Of a stretch of DNA of 29,832 nt, positions 1 through 8,007 are shown piece after piece. The notes beneath the pieces are model-generated. The model did not search any database, was not told the origin of the DNA, and saw only the letters and a list, made by a program, of their open reading frames with translations. Within the stretch, counting starts at the first letter, position 1, and each line of letters starts with the position of its first letter. The stretch comes from JBBRFH01 sp038224615 (GTDB lineage: Bacteria > Planctomycetota > Phycisphaerae > Tepidisphaerales > Tepidisphaeraceae): NCBI GenBank assembly GCA_038224615.1, contig JBBRFH010000008.1, positions 1-29,832 on the forward strand. The letters run 5' to 3'. The position numbers and the translations under genes were made by a program.

Positions 1-134
1 ATCGTTCCCGGGCCGCACACGTCGTGGGTCATCAGAACGTCGACGTTCACCCACACGTTGTCACCGGGTTCGACGCGCTCGCGCCCGGAATGTTTAGCGA
101 GGATCTGTTCGGTCATCGTCATGCCATCGGCCAT
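1..134 (-). CDS. leuC: 3-isopropylmalate dehydratase / homoaconitase-type large subunit (N-terminal fragment)
   Basis: Only the first 44 codons lie in the window; the gene continues beyond base 1. The start ATG at 134-132 is preceded by a good AGGAG ribosome binding site. The protein begins MADGMTMTEQILAKHSG and continues through VNVDVLMTHDVCGPGT. This matches the N terminus of the archaeal/bacterial-type LeuC/HacA large subunits of the aconitase superfamily, which open with a TEKILA-type helix and the VD-x-x-x-x-HD segment. Such enzymes isomerise 2-isopropylmalate to 3-isopropylmalate with a [4Fe-4S] cluster and a separate small (LeuD) subunit. The cluster cysteines would lie outside the window. 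The gene is divergent from the glycosyltransferase, with about 95 bases between. The family call is firm. LeuC versus homoaconitase cannot be settled from 44 residues. Confidence 0.75.
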   Translation of the reverse strand, partial: MADGMTMTEQILAKHSGRERVEPGDNVWVNVDVLMTHDVCGPGT

Positions 135-229
135 CTCGAAAACTCCTGAATAAAGGAACGTGATCTTAGCACGAATCGACAGGTGTTTCTATCACGCGTG
201 CGGGCGTGTATCTTCAATGAGTTATAGCC

Positions 230-940
230 ATGAAACTTTCCATCGTCATTCCGGTTTATAACGAGCAAGATACCATCCACGAGATCATCGCCCGCGTGGT
301 CGCGGCGGCGATTCCCGACGCGTGGGAGCGCGAGTTGATTTGCGTCAACGATTGCTCCAAAGACCAGACCGCAGCGCGGCTCGATGAGTTGCCGGCCAAG
401 TTTCCGCAGGTGAGCTTTCAGATTCGGCACAAACCCGTCAACCAAGGCAAAGGGGCCGCGCTGCGCGACGGGTTCAAACTCGCGACCGGCGACGTCGTGC
501 TGATTCAAGACGCCGACCTGGAATATGACCCCGACGACTACATGAAGCTCATCGAGCCGATCGCCGACAACAAAGCCGACGTCGTCTACGGCAGCCGGTT
601 CATCGGCGAGCCGCATCGCGTGCTCTACTACTGGCACACGCTGGGCAACAAGTTCCTCACGACGCTGTCAAACATGTTCACCAACCTGAACCTGACCGAC
701 ATGGAGGTCTGCTACAAGGTCTTCCGCCGCGACGTGCTGCAGCGCATCGAGATCAAGAGCAATCGCTTTGGTTTCGAGCCTGAGGTCACCGCCAAGATCG
801 CCAAGATGCGCCCGCGCCTGCGGATCTTTGAAGTCGGCGTCGCCTACTACGGACGCAGCTACGAAGAGGGCAAGAAGATCACCTGGAAGGACGGCGTCAG
901 CGCCATCCGCTGCATCCTCAAGTTCTGGTGGATGGATTAG
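230..940 (+). CDS. Family 2 glycosyltransferase, polyprenyl-phosphate mannose/glucose synthase type
   Basis: A 236-residue GT-A glycosyltransferase of the DPM1-like branch of GT2, which usually moves mannose or glucose from a nucleotide sugar to polyprenyl phosphate on the cytoplasmic side of the membrane. Visible motifs are the N-terminal strand LSIVIPVYNEQDTI (residues 3-16), the nucleotide-binding VNDCSKD (39-45), the QGKGAALRDGF helix (72-82) and the metal-binding DADLEYDP (94-101). There is no C-terminal transmembrane segment, so it is the short soluble form, like bacterial DPM1 homologues. No clear Shine-Dalgarno precedes the ATG, but the homology begins right at it. It is followed by a possible weak terminator near 1030-1060. 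The donor and acceptor cannot be read from sequence. The UDP-glucuronate decarboxylase 1.6 kb away suggests a shared surface-polysaccharide context, but they are not in one operon. Confidence 0.88.
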   Translation: MKLSIVIPVYNEQDTIHEIIARVVAAAIPDAWERELICVNDCSKDQTAARLDELPAKFPQVSFQIRHKPVNQGKGAALRDGFKLATGDVVLIQDADLEYDPDDYMKLIEPIADNKADVVYGSRFIGEPHRVLYYWHTLGNKFLTTLSNMFTNLNLTDMEVCYKVFRRDVLQRIEIKSNRFGFEPEVTAKIAKMRPRLRIFEVGVAYYGRSYEEGKKITWKDGVSAIRCILKFWWMD

Positions 941-1307
941 CGGTCGCTGCGTTACCAACGTAAAGCCGCGCAGCTATCTCCAACCCATCCCATGAAGCGA
1001 TGCGCAGGAGCCAATCTTCCGAACCTCCAACCTGTCATTTAGGCAGGTGGGTTTGTTTGTTCAAATCACATATGTACGTCGTCTCCCCCTTTCTGAATGA
1101 CGTTGCACTCCAGAATGGATGCTCCTCGTTCAGCGCGCAATCGTGCCTTCATCACAACCCGAACAATAACCGAACATAGGGTGGACAGTCAAGCAAATTC
1201 GCGGGCATTTTTCCCCGTCAAGGCGAAAGCGACGACCAATTGCCACATCCGACCGCAGGCGTCACTTGCGCGTTCGCGGTAGAAGCCAGACTTTTTAGTG
1301 AAGCCGC
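941..1307. other. Intergenic stretch, no convincing gene
   Basis: Between the glycosyltransferase and the 3' end of the XylR-type regulator. The only open frame (1097-1282, plus) has an arginine/threonine-rich composition with no domain or ribosome binding site, so I do not call it. The only structure seen is a short imperfect hairpin followed by a GTTTGTTTGTT run at about 1027-1061. Confidence 0.5.
1027..1061 (+). terminator. Possible weak terminator after the glycosyltransferase
   Basis: The arm CCaACCTG (1027-1034, one bulged A) pairs with CAGGTGG (1044-1050) around a loop of about 9 bases. A T-rich but interrupted run (GTTTGTTTGTT) follows. It lies about 90 bases past the glycosyltransferase stop codon. 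The stem is short, so this is tentative. Confidence 0.35.
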
Positions 1308-2447
1308 TCACGCTCCCGCGGCGGCGTAGCGTTCGCGGTATTGGCCTGGGGTCATGCCCGACTGTTTACGGAAGACGACGTTGAAGTAGCTCGCCGACGC
1401 GAAGCCGCTGGCGACGGCGATCTGCGGCAACGCGAGTTCGGTTTCGACCAGCAACTGCCGGGCGCGTTCCATTCGACAGCGCAGGATTTCATCGAGAATC
1501 GATCGGCCGAGCGCGACACGGAAGCGGCGCTCGAGTTGACGCCTCGAGAATGGCACTTCGCGGAGGACATCCTCCACCGAGATCGCCCGGCCGGCATGGG
1601 CGTGGATGTAGCGCAGTGCGTCGACGACGTCGGCATCGGCAATGGCGATCAGGTCGGACGACTGCCGTGTGATCACGCCGGTGGGTGGCATCAGCAGCGG
1701 CGTACACTCAGGCGACTTCCCACCCATCAGCAGTTCGAGCATCGACGCGGCCTCGAAGCCGATGCGCTCGCGGGCGGTGTTGATCGTCGACAGCGGGGGG
1801 TATGCCAGCGATTGCACGAGGTCATCGTTGTCGACGCCCAGAACCGCCACATCGTCCGGCACACGCAGGTTGGCGGCGCGACAGGCGTCGAGGACCGCGA
1901 GCGCGGCGCGATCGTTGGACCCCATCACCGCGATGGGCCTCTGCAGCGCCTGCAAGTTCCGGATCAACTGTTTCTCGTCGTGGGAAGCGACCGAAAGTTC
2001 GTCCGCTTCGGCGAGCCGCGCGACAAACCCTTCATGCCGCAATTTTACGAACTCACGATTGTCCGGGCCGTGGAAACAGAACTGCCGGTAGCCGCGGCGA
2101 AGGAAATAATCGGCCGCCATGCGCCCGACGGCGACGTCGTCGGAAACGACCGACGGAAATCGCGAGCGCGGCAACGCGCTGGACACGTTGACCCACGGCG
2201 TGCGGGTCTTGGACAGGGACTTGGTCAACTGCGGTGTCGCGGCCTGCACGATGAGGCCGTCATAGGCTCCGAGCTGGCCGGCGATTCGGGCGTCGTTCAC
2301 GCCCTCGACCCGGCACGTCCACGCACGGGCAAAAGCGAACGAGGTAATCCCCCGCACGACCGCCCGCGAGTACCCGCCGACCGTGTTGACCATCACGCCG
2401 ATGACCGGACGTCGTCGTAAGACGGTGGGGGCAGGCTCGGATCGCAT
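1308..2447 (-). CDS. XylR-type transcriptional regulator (LacI-like sensor + AraC HTH)
   Basis: A 379-residue regulator. Residues of about 14-270 form a periplasmic-binding-protein/LacI-like sugar sensor, with VIGVMVNTVGGYSRAVVRGI at the start, LGVDNDDLVQSLAYPPLSTI in the middle and the closing VITRQSSD typical of this architecture. Residues of about 275-379 are an AraC-family double helix-turn-helix ending FASASYFNVVFRKQSGMTPGQYRERY. The order sensor-then-AraC matches E. coli XylR and is much expanded in Planctomycetota. It is expected to bind a sugar and act on catabolic or transport genes. It is divergent from the UDP-glucuronate decarboxylase with an 88-base gap. The start ATG at 2447 has almost no room for a leader behind a promoter-like sequence (2454-2482). 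The ligand is unknown; xylose should not be assumed. Confidence 0.9.
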   Translation of the reverse strand: MRSEPAPTVLRRRPVIGVMVNTVGGYSRAVVRGITSFAFARAWTCRVEGVNDARIAGQLGAYDGLIVQAATPQLTKSLSKTRTPWVNVSSALPRSRFPSVVSDDVAVGRMAADYFLRRGYRQFCFHGPDNREFVKLRHEGFVARLAEADELSVASHDEKQLIRNLQALQRPIAVMGSNDRAALAVLDACRAANLRVPDDVAVLGVDNDDLVQSLAYPPLSTINTARERIGFEAASMLELLMGGKSPECTPLLMPPTGVITRQSSDLIAIADADVVDALRYIHAHAGRAISVEDVLREVPFSRRQLERRFRVALGRSILDEILRCRMERARQLLVETELALPQIAVASGFASASYFNVVFRKQSGMTPGQYRERYAAAGA

Positions 2448-2453
2448 GTCGCA

Positions 2454-2482
2454 AAATTAAAACGCTTTGGCGGAAACTTCAA
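2454..2482 (-). promoter_or_regulatory. Sigma70-like promoter abutting the XylR-type start codon
   Basis: On the minus strand TTGAAG (2482-2477) is followed by a 17-base spacer and TAATTT (2459-2454). Transcription would begin about 7 bases on, which is at or next to the ATG at 2447. If real, the regulator mRNA is leaderless or nearly so, consistent with the absence of a Shine-Dalgarno. Match to consensus is moderate. Confidence 0.4.
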
Positions 2483-2509
2483 TCGTCACCCCTGCCTGCG
2501 TGACGTAAA

Positions 2510-2523
2510 TTGATCGGGATCAA
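2510..2523. promoter_or_regulatory. Perfect 14-base palindrome before the UDP-glucuronate decarboxylase
   Basis: TTGATCGGGATCAA, 6+2+6, lies between the divergent regulator and the decarboxylase gene and overlaps the A-rich edge of its AAAGGA ribosome binding site. It could be an operator, possibly for the neighbouring regulator. A short palindrome in one place is weak evidence. Confidence 0.3.
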
Positions 2524-2535
2524 AGGAACCAACCC

Positions 2536-3480
2536 ATGCGAATTCTGATTTCCGGCGGCGCGGGCTTTCTGGCGTCGCACCTGACCGATCTGCTGCTGTC
2601 CCAAGGCCACGATGTGGTCGGCATCGACAATTTCATCACCGGCCGGCCCGAAAACATCGCCCATCTCGAAGGCAACAAGAAGTACACCTTCATCAAAGGC
2701 GACGTGATCGAGTCGCCGGTAAGGATCGACGGGGCGATTGACCGCATTTATCACATGGCCTCGCCGGCGTCGCCGATCGGGTATGTGAAGCACCAGGTCG
2801 CCACCCTTAAGGTGAACAGTCAGGGGACATGGAATCTGCTCGAGCTGTGCGTCGAGAAAAAGGCGCGATTCCTGATGGCGTCGACCAGCGAATGCTACGG
2901 CGATCCGGCCGTGCATCCGCAGCCGGAATCGTACTGGGGCAACGTCAACCCGATCGGCATGCGATCGATGTACGATGAAGCCAAGCGCTTCAGCGAAGCG
3001 TGTACGATGGCGTATCACCGCGAGCGCGGCGCCGACACCCGCATCATCCGCATCTTCAACACCTACGGCCCGCGCATGGACCCGTACGACGGGCGCGTGG
3101 TCATCACGTTCATCAAGCAGGCGCTGCACAATGAGCCGCTGACGGTGTTCGGCGACGGCATGCAGACCCGATCGCTCTGTTATGTGAGCGACCTGGTTCG
3201 CGGGATCAACCTCGTCATGGAGAGCGATTTCCCCGAGCCGATCAACCTCGGCAACCCGAACGAACTGACGATCCTGGACATCGCCAAGGAAGTTCTGGCG
3301 CTGATTCCCGAGAGCACCAGCAAGATCATCTACCAGGACATGCCGCCGGATGATCCGAAGATCCGCAAGCCCGACATCACCCGCGCCAGAAAGATACTCG
3401 GCTGGGAGCCGGTCGTGTCGCGCAGCGAAGGACTTAAGAAGATGATCGACTTCTATCGCGATTCGCTGATGAAGGTGTAG
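2536..3480 (+). CDS. UDP-glucuronate decarboxylase (UDP-xylose synthase), SDR family
   Basis: A 314-residue extended short-chain dehydrogenase/reductase. It oxidises UDP-glucuronate with bound NAD+, decarboxylates it and reduces the product to UDP-xylose in the cytoplasm. The Rossmann motif is GGAGFL (residues 7-12), followed by D31 of the VVGIDNF strand. The catalytic set is seen as ASTSECYGD (115-123) and YDEAK (Y146, K150). RIFNTYGPRMDPYDGRVV (172-189) is the hallmark of the UXS subgroup and separates it from UDP-glucose epimerases. There is no N-terminal membrane anchor, so this is the soluble bacterial form at its usual length. AAAGGA sits 8 bases before the ATG. A strong terminator follows the stop. 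UDP-xylose feeds surface polysaccharide synthesis, consistent with the glycosyltransferase nearby. Confidence 0.92.
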   Translation: MRILISGGAGFLASHLTDLLLSQGHDVVGIDNFITGRPENIAHLEGNKKYTFIKGDVIESPVRIDGAIDRIYHMASPASPIGYVKHQVATLKVNSQGTWNLLELCVEKKARFLMASTSECYGDPAVHPQPESYWGNVNPIGMRSMYDEAKRFSEACTMAYHRERGADTRIIRIFNTYGPRMDPYDGRVVITFIKQALHNEPLTVFGDGMQTRSLCYVSDLVRGINLVMESDFPEPINLGNPNELTILDIAKEVLALIPESTSKIIYQDMPPDDPKIRKPDITRARKILGWEPVVSRSEGLKKMIDFYRDSLMKV

Positions 3481-3524
3481 CGAGAAAAGGGCGGCAGGCC
3501 CGATAACCGACTCTCGAACAACAG

Positions 3525-3597
3525 ACGAGTGTGGCGTGATAAGTGTTGCGTGACCAGCGGGGTCACGTCGCACGCATCACGTCACACTCGTTTTTTT
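3525..3597 (+). terminator. Strong rho-independent terminator after the UDP-glucuronate decarboxylase
   Basis: A 16-base arm (3525-3540, starting ACGAGTGTGG) pairs with 3576-3591, with one G-U wobble, and runs straight into a seven-T tract (3591-3597). The intervening sequence contains a second hairpin, GCGTGACC (about 3548-3555) with GGTCACGT (3560-3567), giving a long branched stem. It starts 45 bases after the stop codon. Confidence 0.9.
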
Positions 3598-3651
3598 GTA
3601 CTTGGATTGCGCAGCGATCAGGGGGAAGCGTCGTCGTCGCGTTCGATGTTC

Positions 3652-3852
3652 TCAGGCCGTCGCGGTTTCTTCGATGAGCCGAGGAAGCCACACCGGCAGC
3701 GCGAGCAGCCAGATCGCCATCACGATCGGCGTGAACATCGGGAGATTGAGATAGCGCCCGATGATCGGCCCGACCAGCGCGAGCAGCGGCCATGCGAACA
3801 AGAGGATCCACAGGGTCCGACGCGAACGGATGATTCGAGAGTTGGTGTACAT
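3652..3852 (-). CDS. Two-helix membrane miniprotein, function unknown
   Basis: A 66-residue protein starting MYTNSRIIRSRRTLW. The ATG at 3852 is preceded by AGGA at good spacing, which favours it over an ATG 27 bases upstream. Two hydrophobic stretches, ILLFAWPLLALVGPIIG and PIVMAIWLLALPVWLP, predict two transmembrane helices joined by a short loop. The basic N terminus should stay in the cytoplasm, so both ends are probably inside. The C terminus is acidic (RLIEETATA). I recognise no family. The gene lies just downstream of sucA on the same strand, about 200 bases beyond its stop, with a hairpin in between. The coding call rests on the ribosome binding site and coherent hydrophobic pattern; antisense frames here are shadows. 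Confidence 0.65.
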   Translation of the reverse strand: MYTNSRIIRSRRTLWILLFAWPLLALVGPIIGRYLNLPMFTPIVMAIWLLALPVWLPRLIEETATA

Positions 3853-3982
3853 CTGCGTCTTCCTGATCGACGGCCGCATTCATTTTGCCATAACAGATCT
3901 GGTGGGGAGACGGCTACCGATAATGAGGCGATCGTGCGTGTGCTGCTCGCGTCTTTTTCGGACGTTGGGGGAAGCCGGTGCA

Positions 3983-4009
3983 GACGGAGTCAGTGATGCT
4001 GACCCCGTC
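3983..4009 (-). terminator. Stem-loop downstream of sucA
   Basis: GACGGAGTCAG (3983-3993) and CTGACCCCGTC (3999-4009) pair over 11 positions with one mismatch and a 5-base loop, 43 bases past the sucA stop. No T-tract follows on the minus strand, so it may be a processing or mRNA-stabilising hairpin rather than an intrinsic terminator. Confidence 0.35.
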
Positions 4010-4052
4010 GGGGAATGGTTTCTGAATCGTTCATGGGGCCGTTCGGGTCGGA

Positions 4053-6908
4053 CTATTTCGCGGTGGCAGCCTCGGCGGGGACGGGCACGGGGACGGTGGC
4101 GCCGTTCACTGCCGCGGCACGCTTGGCGAGATCCAACGCCGTGTGGACCAGCTCCGCTTCCTCGGCCTCGTGCATCTTGAGCGACCCCGTCGCCGGGCTC
4201 GCCGCCGCCTCGCGGCCGTGGTAGCTGACCAGCAGGTCGGGGAGCATCCCGCGCAGGATCGGCTGGATATACGTCCAGGCCCCGCGGTTCTGCGGTTCCT
4301 CCTGCACCCAGCAGACTTCGCTGACGCGGTGGTACTTGTTAAGTACCGCCACCAATTCCTCCTTCGGCAGCGGATAAAATTGCTCGAGCCGGATGATGGC
4401 GACGTCGTCGACCTTGTGGTCCGCCTTGGCTTTGGCGAGCGTGTAATAGACCTTGCCCGAGCACAGCAGCAGGCGCTTGACCTTGTCCTTGTCGATCGCG
4501 GCTTGATCGTCGATGACCAGCTTAAGCTGCTGGTCGGTCAGCGCTTCGATCGTGCAGCTCGCATCGGCGCGACGCAGCAGGTTCTTGGGCATGAACAGAA
4601 TCAGCGGCTTGCGGAACTTCCGAAGCTGCTGACGCCGCAGCATGTGGAAGTACGTCGCGGGCGTCGAAGGCATCGCCACCTGCATATTCTCTTCGGCGCA
4701 GAGTGCGAGAAACCGTTCGACGTAGGCGTTGGAATGCTCGGGGCCTTGGCCTTCATAGCCATGGGGGAGCAACATCACCAGGCCGCTCATGTAGTGCCAC
4801 TTGGATTCGGACGCGGCGATGATCTGGTCGATGATGTTCTGCGCGCCGTTGACGAAATCGCCGAACTGCGCCTCCCAAAGCACCAGATTGCGCGGGTCGG
4901 CCGACGCGTAGCCCCACTCGTAGGCGAGGACGGCCTCTTCAGACAGCATTGAGTTGTTGATGAAGAACTCATTGTCCGGGCCGGTCAGCTTGGTCAACGG
5001 GGTGAACGTCTCGCCGGTGTTGTAATCGTGCAGGACGGCGTGACGATGGCTGAACGTGCCGCGCTCGACGTCCTGGCCGGTGAAACGGATCGAATAGTTG
5101 TCCAATAGCAGCGAGCCGAACGCCAGCATCTCGGCTCCGCCCCAGTCGATGCCGACGCCGGTCTTCACCATCTCTCGCCGCGCCGCGATGACGCCCTTGT
5201 CGAGCTTGGGGTGATACGTGAAGCCGGTCGGCGACTGATCGTACGTCGCCATGATCTTCTCGAGGACGTTGCGCTTGACGGGCGTGTTGACGCCCCAGTC
5301 CTTGCCGGCGACGCCAAAGCCGCTCCACACGCCGCTGAATCGCGGCACCTTGAGGCGCGGACGCACCTCGCGGGCGAGTTCGCGGGCGCTGGAAAGCCGG
5401 CTGAGCACGATCTGCTTCATTTCATCGGCTTCGGCTTGCGTGAGGGTGCCGCTGGCGATGAGCTTCCTCTGGTAGATCGTTCGCACCGAGTCGTGGGCGG
5501 CGATCGCTTTGTACATCAGCGGTTGCGTGAAGCTGGCCTCATCGGTCTCGTTGTGACCGTGCTTGCGGTAGCACCACAGGTCGATGATGGCGTCACACTT
5601 GAACTTCTGACGGAACTCGACGGCGATGCGCGACACATGTACGACGGCCTCGGGGTCGTCGCCGTTGACGTGGAAGATCGGCGCCTGGATCGCCTTGGCC
5701 ATGTCGGTCGGATACGGCGTGAAGCGGCCTTGGCGCGGCGGGGTGGTGAAGCCGATCTGGTTGTTGATGATCACATGCAGCGTGCCGCCGGTTTCGTAGC
5801 CCGGAAGTTCTGACAGCGACAGCGTCTCGGCGACGATGCCCTGACCGCAGAACGCGGCGTCGCCATGAATGCACAGCGGGATCGTCCGGACACGCGTCTT
5901 GTCATCGAGCCATTCCTGCTTGCAACGCACGATGCCCTGCTGGATCGGGTTGATAAGCTCGAGGTGCGACGGGTTGGGCAGCAGAGAAACCTTGACCTGC
6001 TTCTTGTCAGGCAAAGGGCGCGTATTGGCGTACCCGAGGTGGTACTTGACGTCGCCGTCGCCTTGGATGCCGGTGGGGCGGGCGACGGTGCCGGCGAACT
6101 CGCTGAGCAGCACCTCGTAGGGCTTGTTGAGCACGTGGGCCAGGACATTGAGTCGGCCGCGGTGCGCCATCGCCATGATGACCGCGTCGCCTCCCAGGTT
6201 ATGGCCGGCATGCTCGACGGTGGCGTTGAGTAGCGGCACCAAGGCTTCGCCGCCTTCGATTGAAAATCGCTTGGACCCGATGAACGCGCGTCCCAGATAC
6301 TGCTCGAATTCTTCGGCGGCGACCAGTTGGAACAGCAGATTCTTCTTCTGGACATCCGAGAGCTGCGGGCGATTGAGATTGGCTTCGACGCTCGCCTGCA
6401 GCCACTCACGCTGCTCCTTGTTGCCGATGCCAGTGAATTCGACGCCGATCGTTGAACAATAGGTGACGCGAAGTCGCTCGATGAGATCGCGGAGCGTGCC
6501 GTCACTCTCGCCGCCGAAGCTGCCCTTGCCGACCTGCCGGTCGAGATCGGCATCGGACAGGCCGAAGTTCTCCAGCCCGAGCATGGGGTGGGCTGCGCGC
6601 TGGGCGAGTTGAAGTGGATCGAGTTCGGCGCTGTAGTGCCCGAGTTCGCGGTAGGTGTGGACGAGATCGTAGATGCCTGCCCTGAATTCGGTATGACCTC
6701 CCGGCAGGCCGGAGTCGGGCAATGCGGGAGATGCAGACGGGGTACCCGGCGCGATGCTCGTGAGGTCCGTTCGCCCCACGCCCATCTCGAACCCCGCGAA
6801 GTAGGCCCGCCAAGGGTCGGGCACGCTATTGGGGTCGCTCTTGTACTGTTTGAAGAGCTGCTCGATGTAGTCGGCGTTAGCGCGGTTGACGAAATCGAAG
6901 GTCTGCAT
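4053..6908 (-). CDS. sucA: 2-oxoglutarate dehydrogenase E1 component
   Basis: A 951-residue thiamine-diphosphate E1 subunit. It decarboxylates 2-oxoglutarate and transfers the succinyl group to the lipoyl arm of E2 (SucB) in the TCA cycle. The N terminus FDFVNRANADYIEQLFKQYK is the E2/E3-docking segment of E1o proteins. MAMAHRGRLNVLAHVLNKP, the TPP/Mg region from HGDAAFCGQG to INNQIGFTTPP, and RKHGHNETDEASFTQP are diagnostic of SucA. No E2-like catalytic domain is fused at the N terminus, unlike the actinobacterial type. I chose the ATG at 6908 because AGGA lies 9 bases upstream of it. An in-frame ATG at 6917 is too close to that site, and the open frame extends to 7034 with non-homologous residues. 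No sucB or lpd gene is adjacent, so the complex is encoded at separate loci. Confidence 0.96.
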   Translation of the reverse strand: MQTFDFVNRANADYIEQLFKQYKSDPNSVPDPWRAYFAGFEMGVGRTDLTSIAPGTPSASPALPDSGLPGGHTEFRAGIYDLVHTYRELGHYSAELDPLQLAQRAAHPMLGLENFGLSDADLDRQVGKGSFGGESDGTLRDLIERLRVTYCSTIGVEFTGIGNKEQREWLQASVEANLNRPQLSDVQKKNLLFQLVAAEEFEQYLGRAFIGSKRFSIEGGEALVPLLNATVEHAGHNLGGDAVIMAMAHRGRLNVLAHVLNKPYEVLLSEFAGTVARPTGIQGDGDVKYHLGYANTRPLPDKKQVKVSLLPNPSHLELINPIQQGIVRCKQEWLDDKTRVRTIPLCIHGDAAFCGQGIVAETLSLSELPGYETGGTLHVIINNQIGFTTPPRQGRFTPYPTDMAKAIQAPIFHVNGDDPEAVVHVSRIAVEFRQKFKCDAIIDLWCYRKHGHNETDEASFTQPLMYKAIAAHDSVRTIYQRKLIASGTLTQAEADEMKQIVLSRLSSARELAREVRPRLKVPRFSGVWSGFGVAGKDWGVNTPVKRNVLEKIMATYDQSPTGFTYHPKLDKGVIAARREMVKTGVGIDWGGAEMLAFGSLLLDNYSIRFTGQDVERGTFSHRHAVLHDYNTGETFTPLTKLTGPDNEFFINNSMLSEEAVLAYEWGYASADPRNLVLWEAQFGDFVNGAQNIIDQIIAASESKWHYMSGLVMLLPHGYEGQGPEHSNAYVERFLALCAEENMQVAMPSTPATYFHMLRRQQLRKFRKPLILFMPKNLLRRADASCTIEALTDQQLKLVIDDQAAIDKDKVKRLLLCSGKVYYTLAKAKADHKVDDVAIIRLEQFYPLPKEELVAVLNKYHRVSEVCWVQEEPQNRGAWTYIQPILRGMLPDLLVSYHGREAAASPATGSLKMHEAEEAELVHTALDLAKRAAAVNGATVPVPVPAEAATAK

Positions 6909-7335
6909 AGACGACATTTCCTGCTGCGGCTGGCCGTCGTGGGTGATTCCAGCGAGCGGCATATGAGACGGCGGCGAGAGATGCCAGGGCGAAGAAGCGA
7001 ACCCAAACATCCCGGCGGCGCGTGATCGCGACACTGATGCCCCCCTCGGGCACTTCAGGCTGATGATAACGCCAGCGGTCCGTCCGCGAAGAGACAGCGC
7101 ACCGTCTGCGAAACGTGATCTGCGTTCTTAGATCGACGCGGGAGCGGGCAGGTCGTTAGGCGAGGCCAGTCTGAATCCACGATGCTTTTCGGTAAGCGGC
7201 ACGGGGCAATTCCCGGTGCGGAAATGTCCGAAACCGTGAAGTCATCATAGGTAAGCGCCCGACGCGATCAAGCTTTATTGTCGCATCGGCAAAGTCGCGA
7301 CAGTGCGCCCGAAAACGGACGTTGCCACCGCGCGC
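6909..7335. other. Upstream region of sucA, no gene seen
   Basis: About 430 bases between sucA and the small exported protein gene, both on the minus strand. The open frames are low-quality extensions or shadows. On the minus strand TATCAT at about 7069-7064 could be a -10 element for sucA, but no good -35 accompanies it. Confidence 0.4.
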
Positions 7336-7680
7336 TCATGCCGCGCGCAAGTGTCGACGAATTCGGCGGTAAAGCCGCATCCCGACGACGCATGACCCGA
7401 GTGCGGCCATGCTCTGGACGGCGGGCGGAAGTGGCACCAGCGGGTAGGCCTCGTCGCGCGATGCGAGCGCCAACGCCAGATCGTTTGGAGTCGGCACACC
7501 GTCGATCGCGATGCAGGCGTCAGGGCACCACTCGGGCAGGAAAAGGCGCAGTTGCTCGATGGTCGCGACGTCGGAAACGTCGCAGAACTGCGCCGCATCG
7601 GGCACTGCCGGTGCCGCCAAAGCCTGTGAGGCGGCGACGACAGCGAACGCTCTTAAGGTAAACGACAGCGTGGTGCGCAT
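7336..7680 (-). CDS. Small exported protein with PEP-CTERM-like C-terminal sorting tail
   Basis: A 114-residue protein. Residues 1-23 look like a Sec signal peptide: MRTTLSFTLR, a hydrophobic AFAVVAASQALA core and a plausible cleavage after ALA or AAP. The middle is short and carries three cysteines (C33, C52, C56) in QFCD and EWCPDAC. The end reads VPLPPAV (82-88), then a hydrophobic stretch MAALGSCVVGM, then the basic cluster RLYRRIRRHLR. Proline-rich motif, membrane span and arginine cluster in that order at the very C terminus is the layout of PEP-CTERM substrates of exosortase; VPLPA-type variants of the VPEP motif are known. The hydrophobic span is short and the motif is a variant, so this is inference. 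No strong Shine-Dalgarno is visible. No exosortase gene lies in this window. The body is too small for an enzyme. Confidence 0.6.
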   Translation of the reverse strand: MRTTLSFTLRAFAVVAASQALAAPAVPDAAQFCDVSDVATIEQLRLFLPEWCPDACIAIDGVPTPNDLALALASRDEAYPLVPLPPAVQSMAALGSCVVGMRLYRRIRRHLRAA

Positions 7681-7804
7681 TGGAGATCACGGCACCCGCG
7701 AAGGGACGCCGTCCCACGTTCGCAGCCCGAAACCGCGAAGGTGGCCTAGAAATCGATCGGCCGATAAACTGCGCAAACTTGAGTGATTGGGGGATACCGA
7801 CCAA

Positions 7805-7838
7805 TAAAAAAGGCCCGCCCCAATAGAGGGCGGGCCTT
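7805..7838 (-). terminator. Rho-independent terminator of tRNA-Leu
   Basis: On the minus strand AAGGCCCGCCC (7838-7828) pairs perfectly with GGGCGGGCCTT (7820-7810) around a 7-base loop. A run of T follows (A6 at 7806-7811 on the plus strand). It begins 5 bases after the tRNA end. Confidence 0.93.
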
Positions 7839-7842
7839 CAAG

Positions 7843-7925
7843 TGCGGCCGAGAGGAGTCGAACCTCCACGTCTTTTGGACACAAGAACCTGAATCTTGCG
7901 CGTCTGCCAATTCCGCCACGACCGC
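7843..7925 (-). tRNA. tRNA-Leu (anticodon CAG)
   Basis: 83 bases including discriminator A; CCA is not encoded. Acceptor GCGGTCG pairs with CGGCCGC (one T-G wobble). The D-arm region is GGCGGAATTGGCAGACGC, the anticodon stem CAAGA/TCTTG encloses loop TTCAGGT giving anticodon CAG (plus-strand 7889-7891), and the T-arm is GGAGG-TTCGACT-CCTCT. A long variable arm TGTCC-AAAA-GACGT marks it as class II, and the discriminator A and anticodon fit leucine. It reads CUG codons, common in this GC-rich genome. A promoter-like pair lies upstream and a strong terminator downstream, so it is probably transcribed alone. Confidence 0.97.
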
Positions 7926-7978
7926 GGCGATCGCTGTGCTGAATGGACTTGGACGGTCGATCCAGTGCGAGTCAGCTA

Positions 7979-8007
7979 GTAATACGCGCTTTTCAGCCGA
8001 ATTGCAA
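7979..8007 (-). promoter_or_regulatory. Sigma70-like promoter for tRNA-Leu
   Basis: On the minus strand TTGCAA (8007-8002), a 17-base spacer and TATTAC (7984-7979) lie about 55 bases upstream of the mature tRNA 5' end. Spacing is ideal and both hexamers match consensus at four positions. The leader would be removed by RNase P. Confidence 0.5.

Noticed and set aside
1341..2420. Long plus-strand open frame (359 codons) opposite the XylR-type gene
   Set aside because: It is the antisense shadow of a recognisable regulator, with arginine-rich, domain-free translation.
7055..7075. TCAGGCTGATGATAACGCCAG resembles 13253-13273 at 19 of 21 bases
   Set aside because: A pair this similar is not far from chance in 30 kb of biased sequence, and the contexts differ; no third copy seen.
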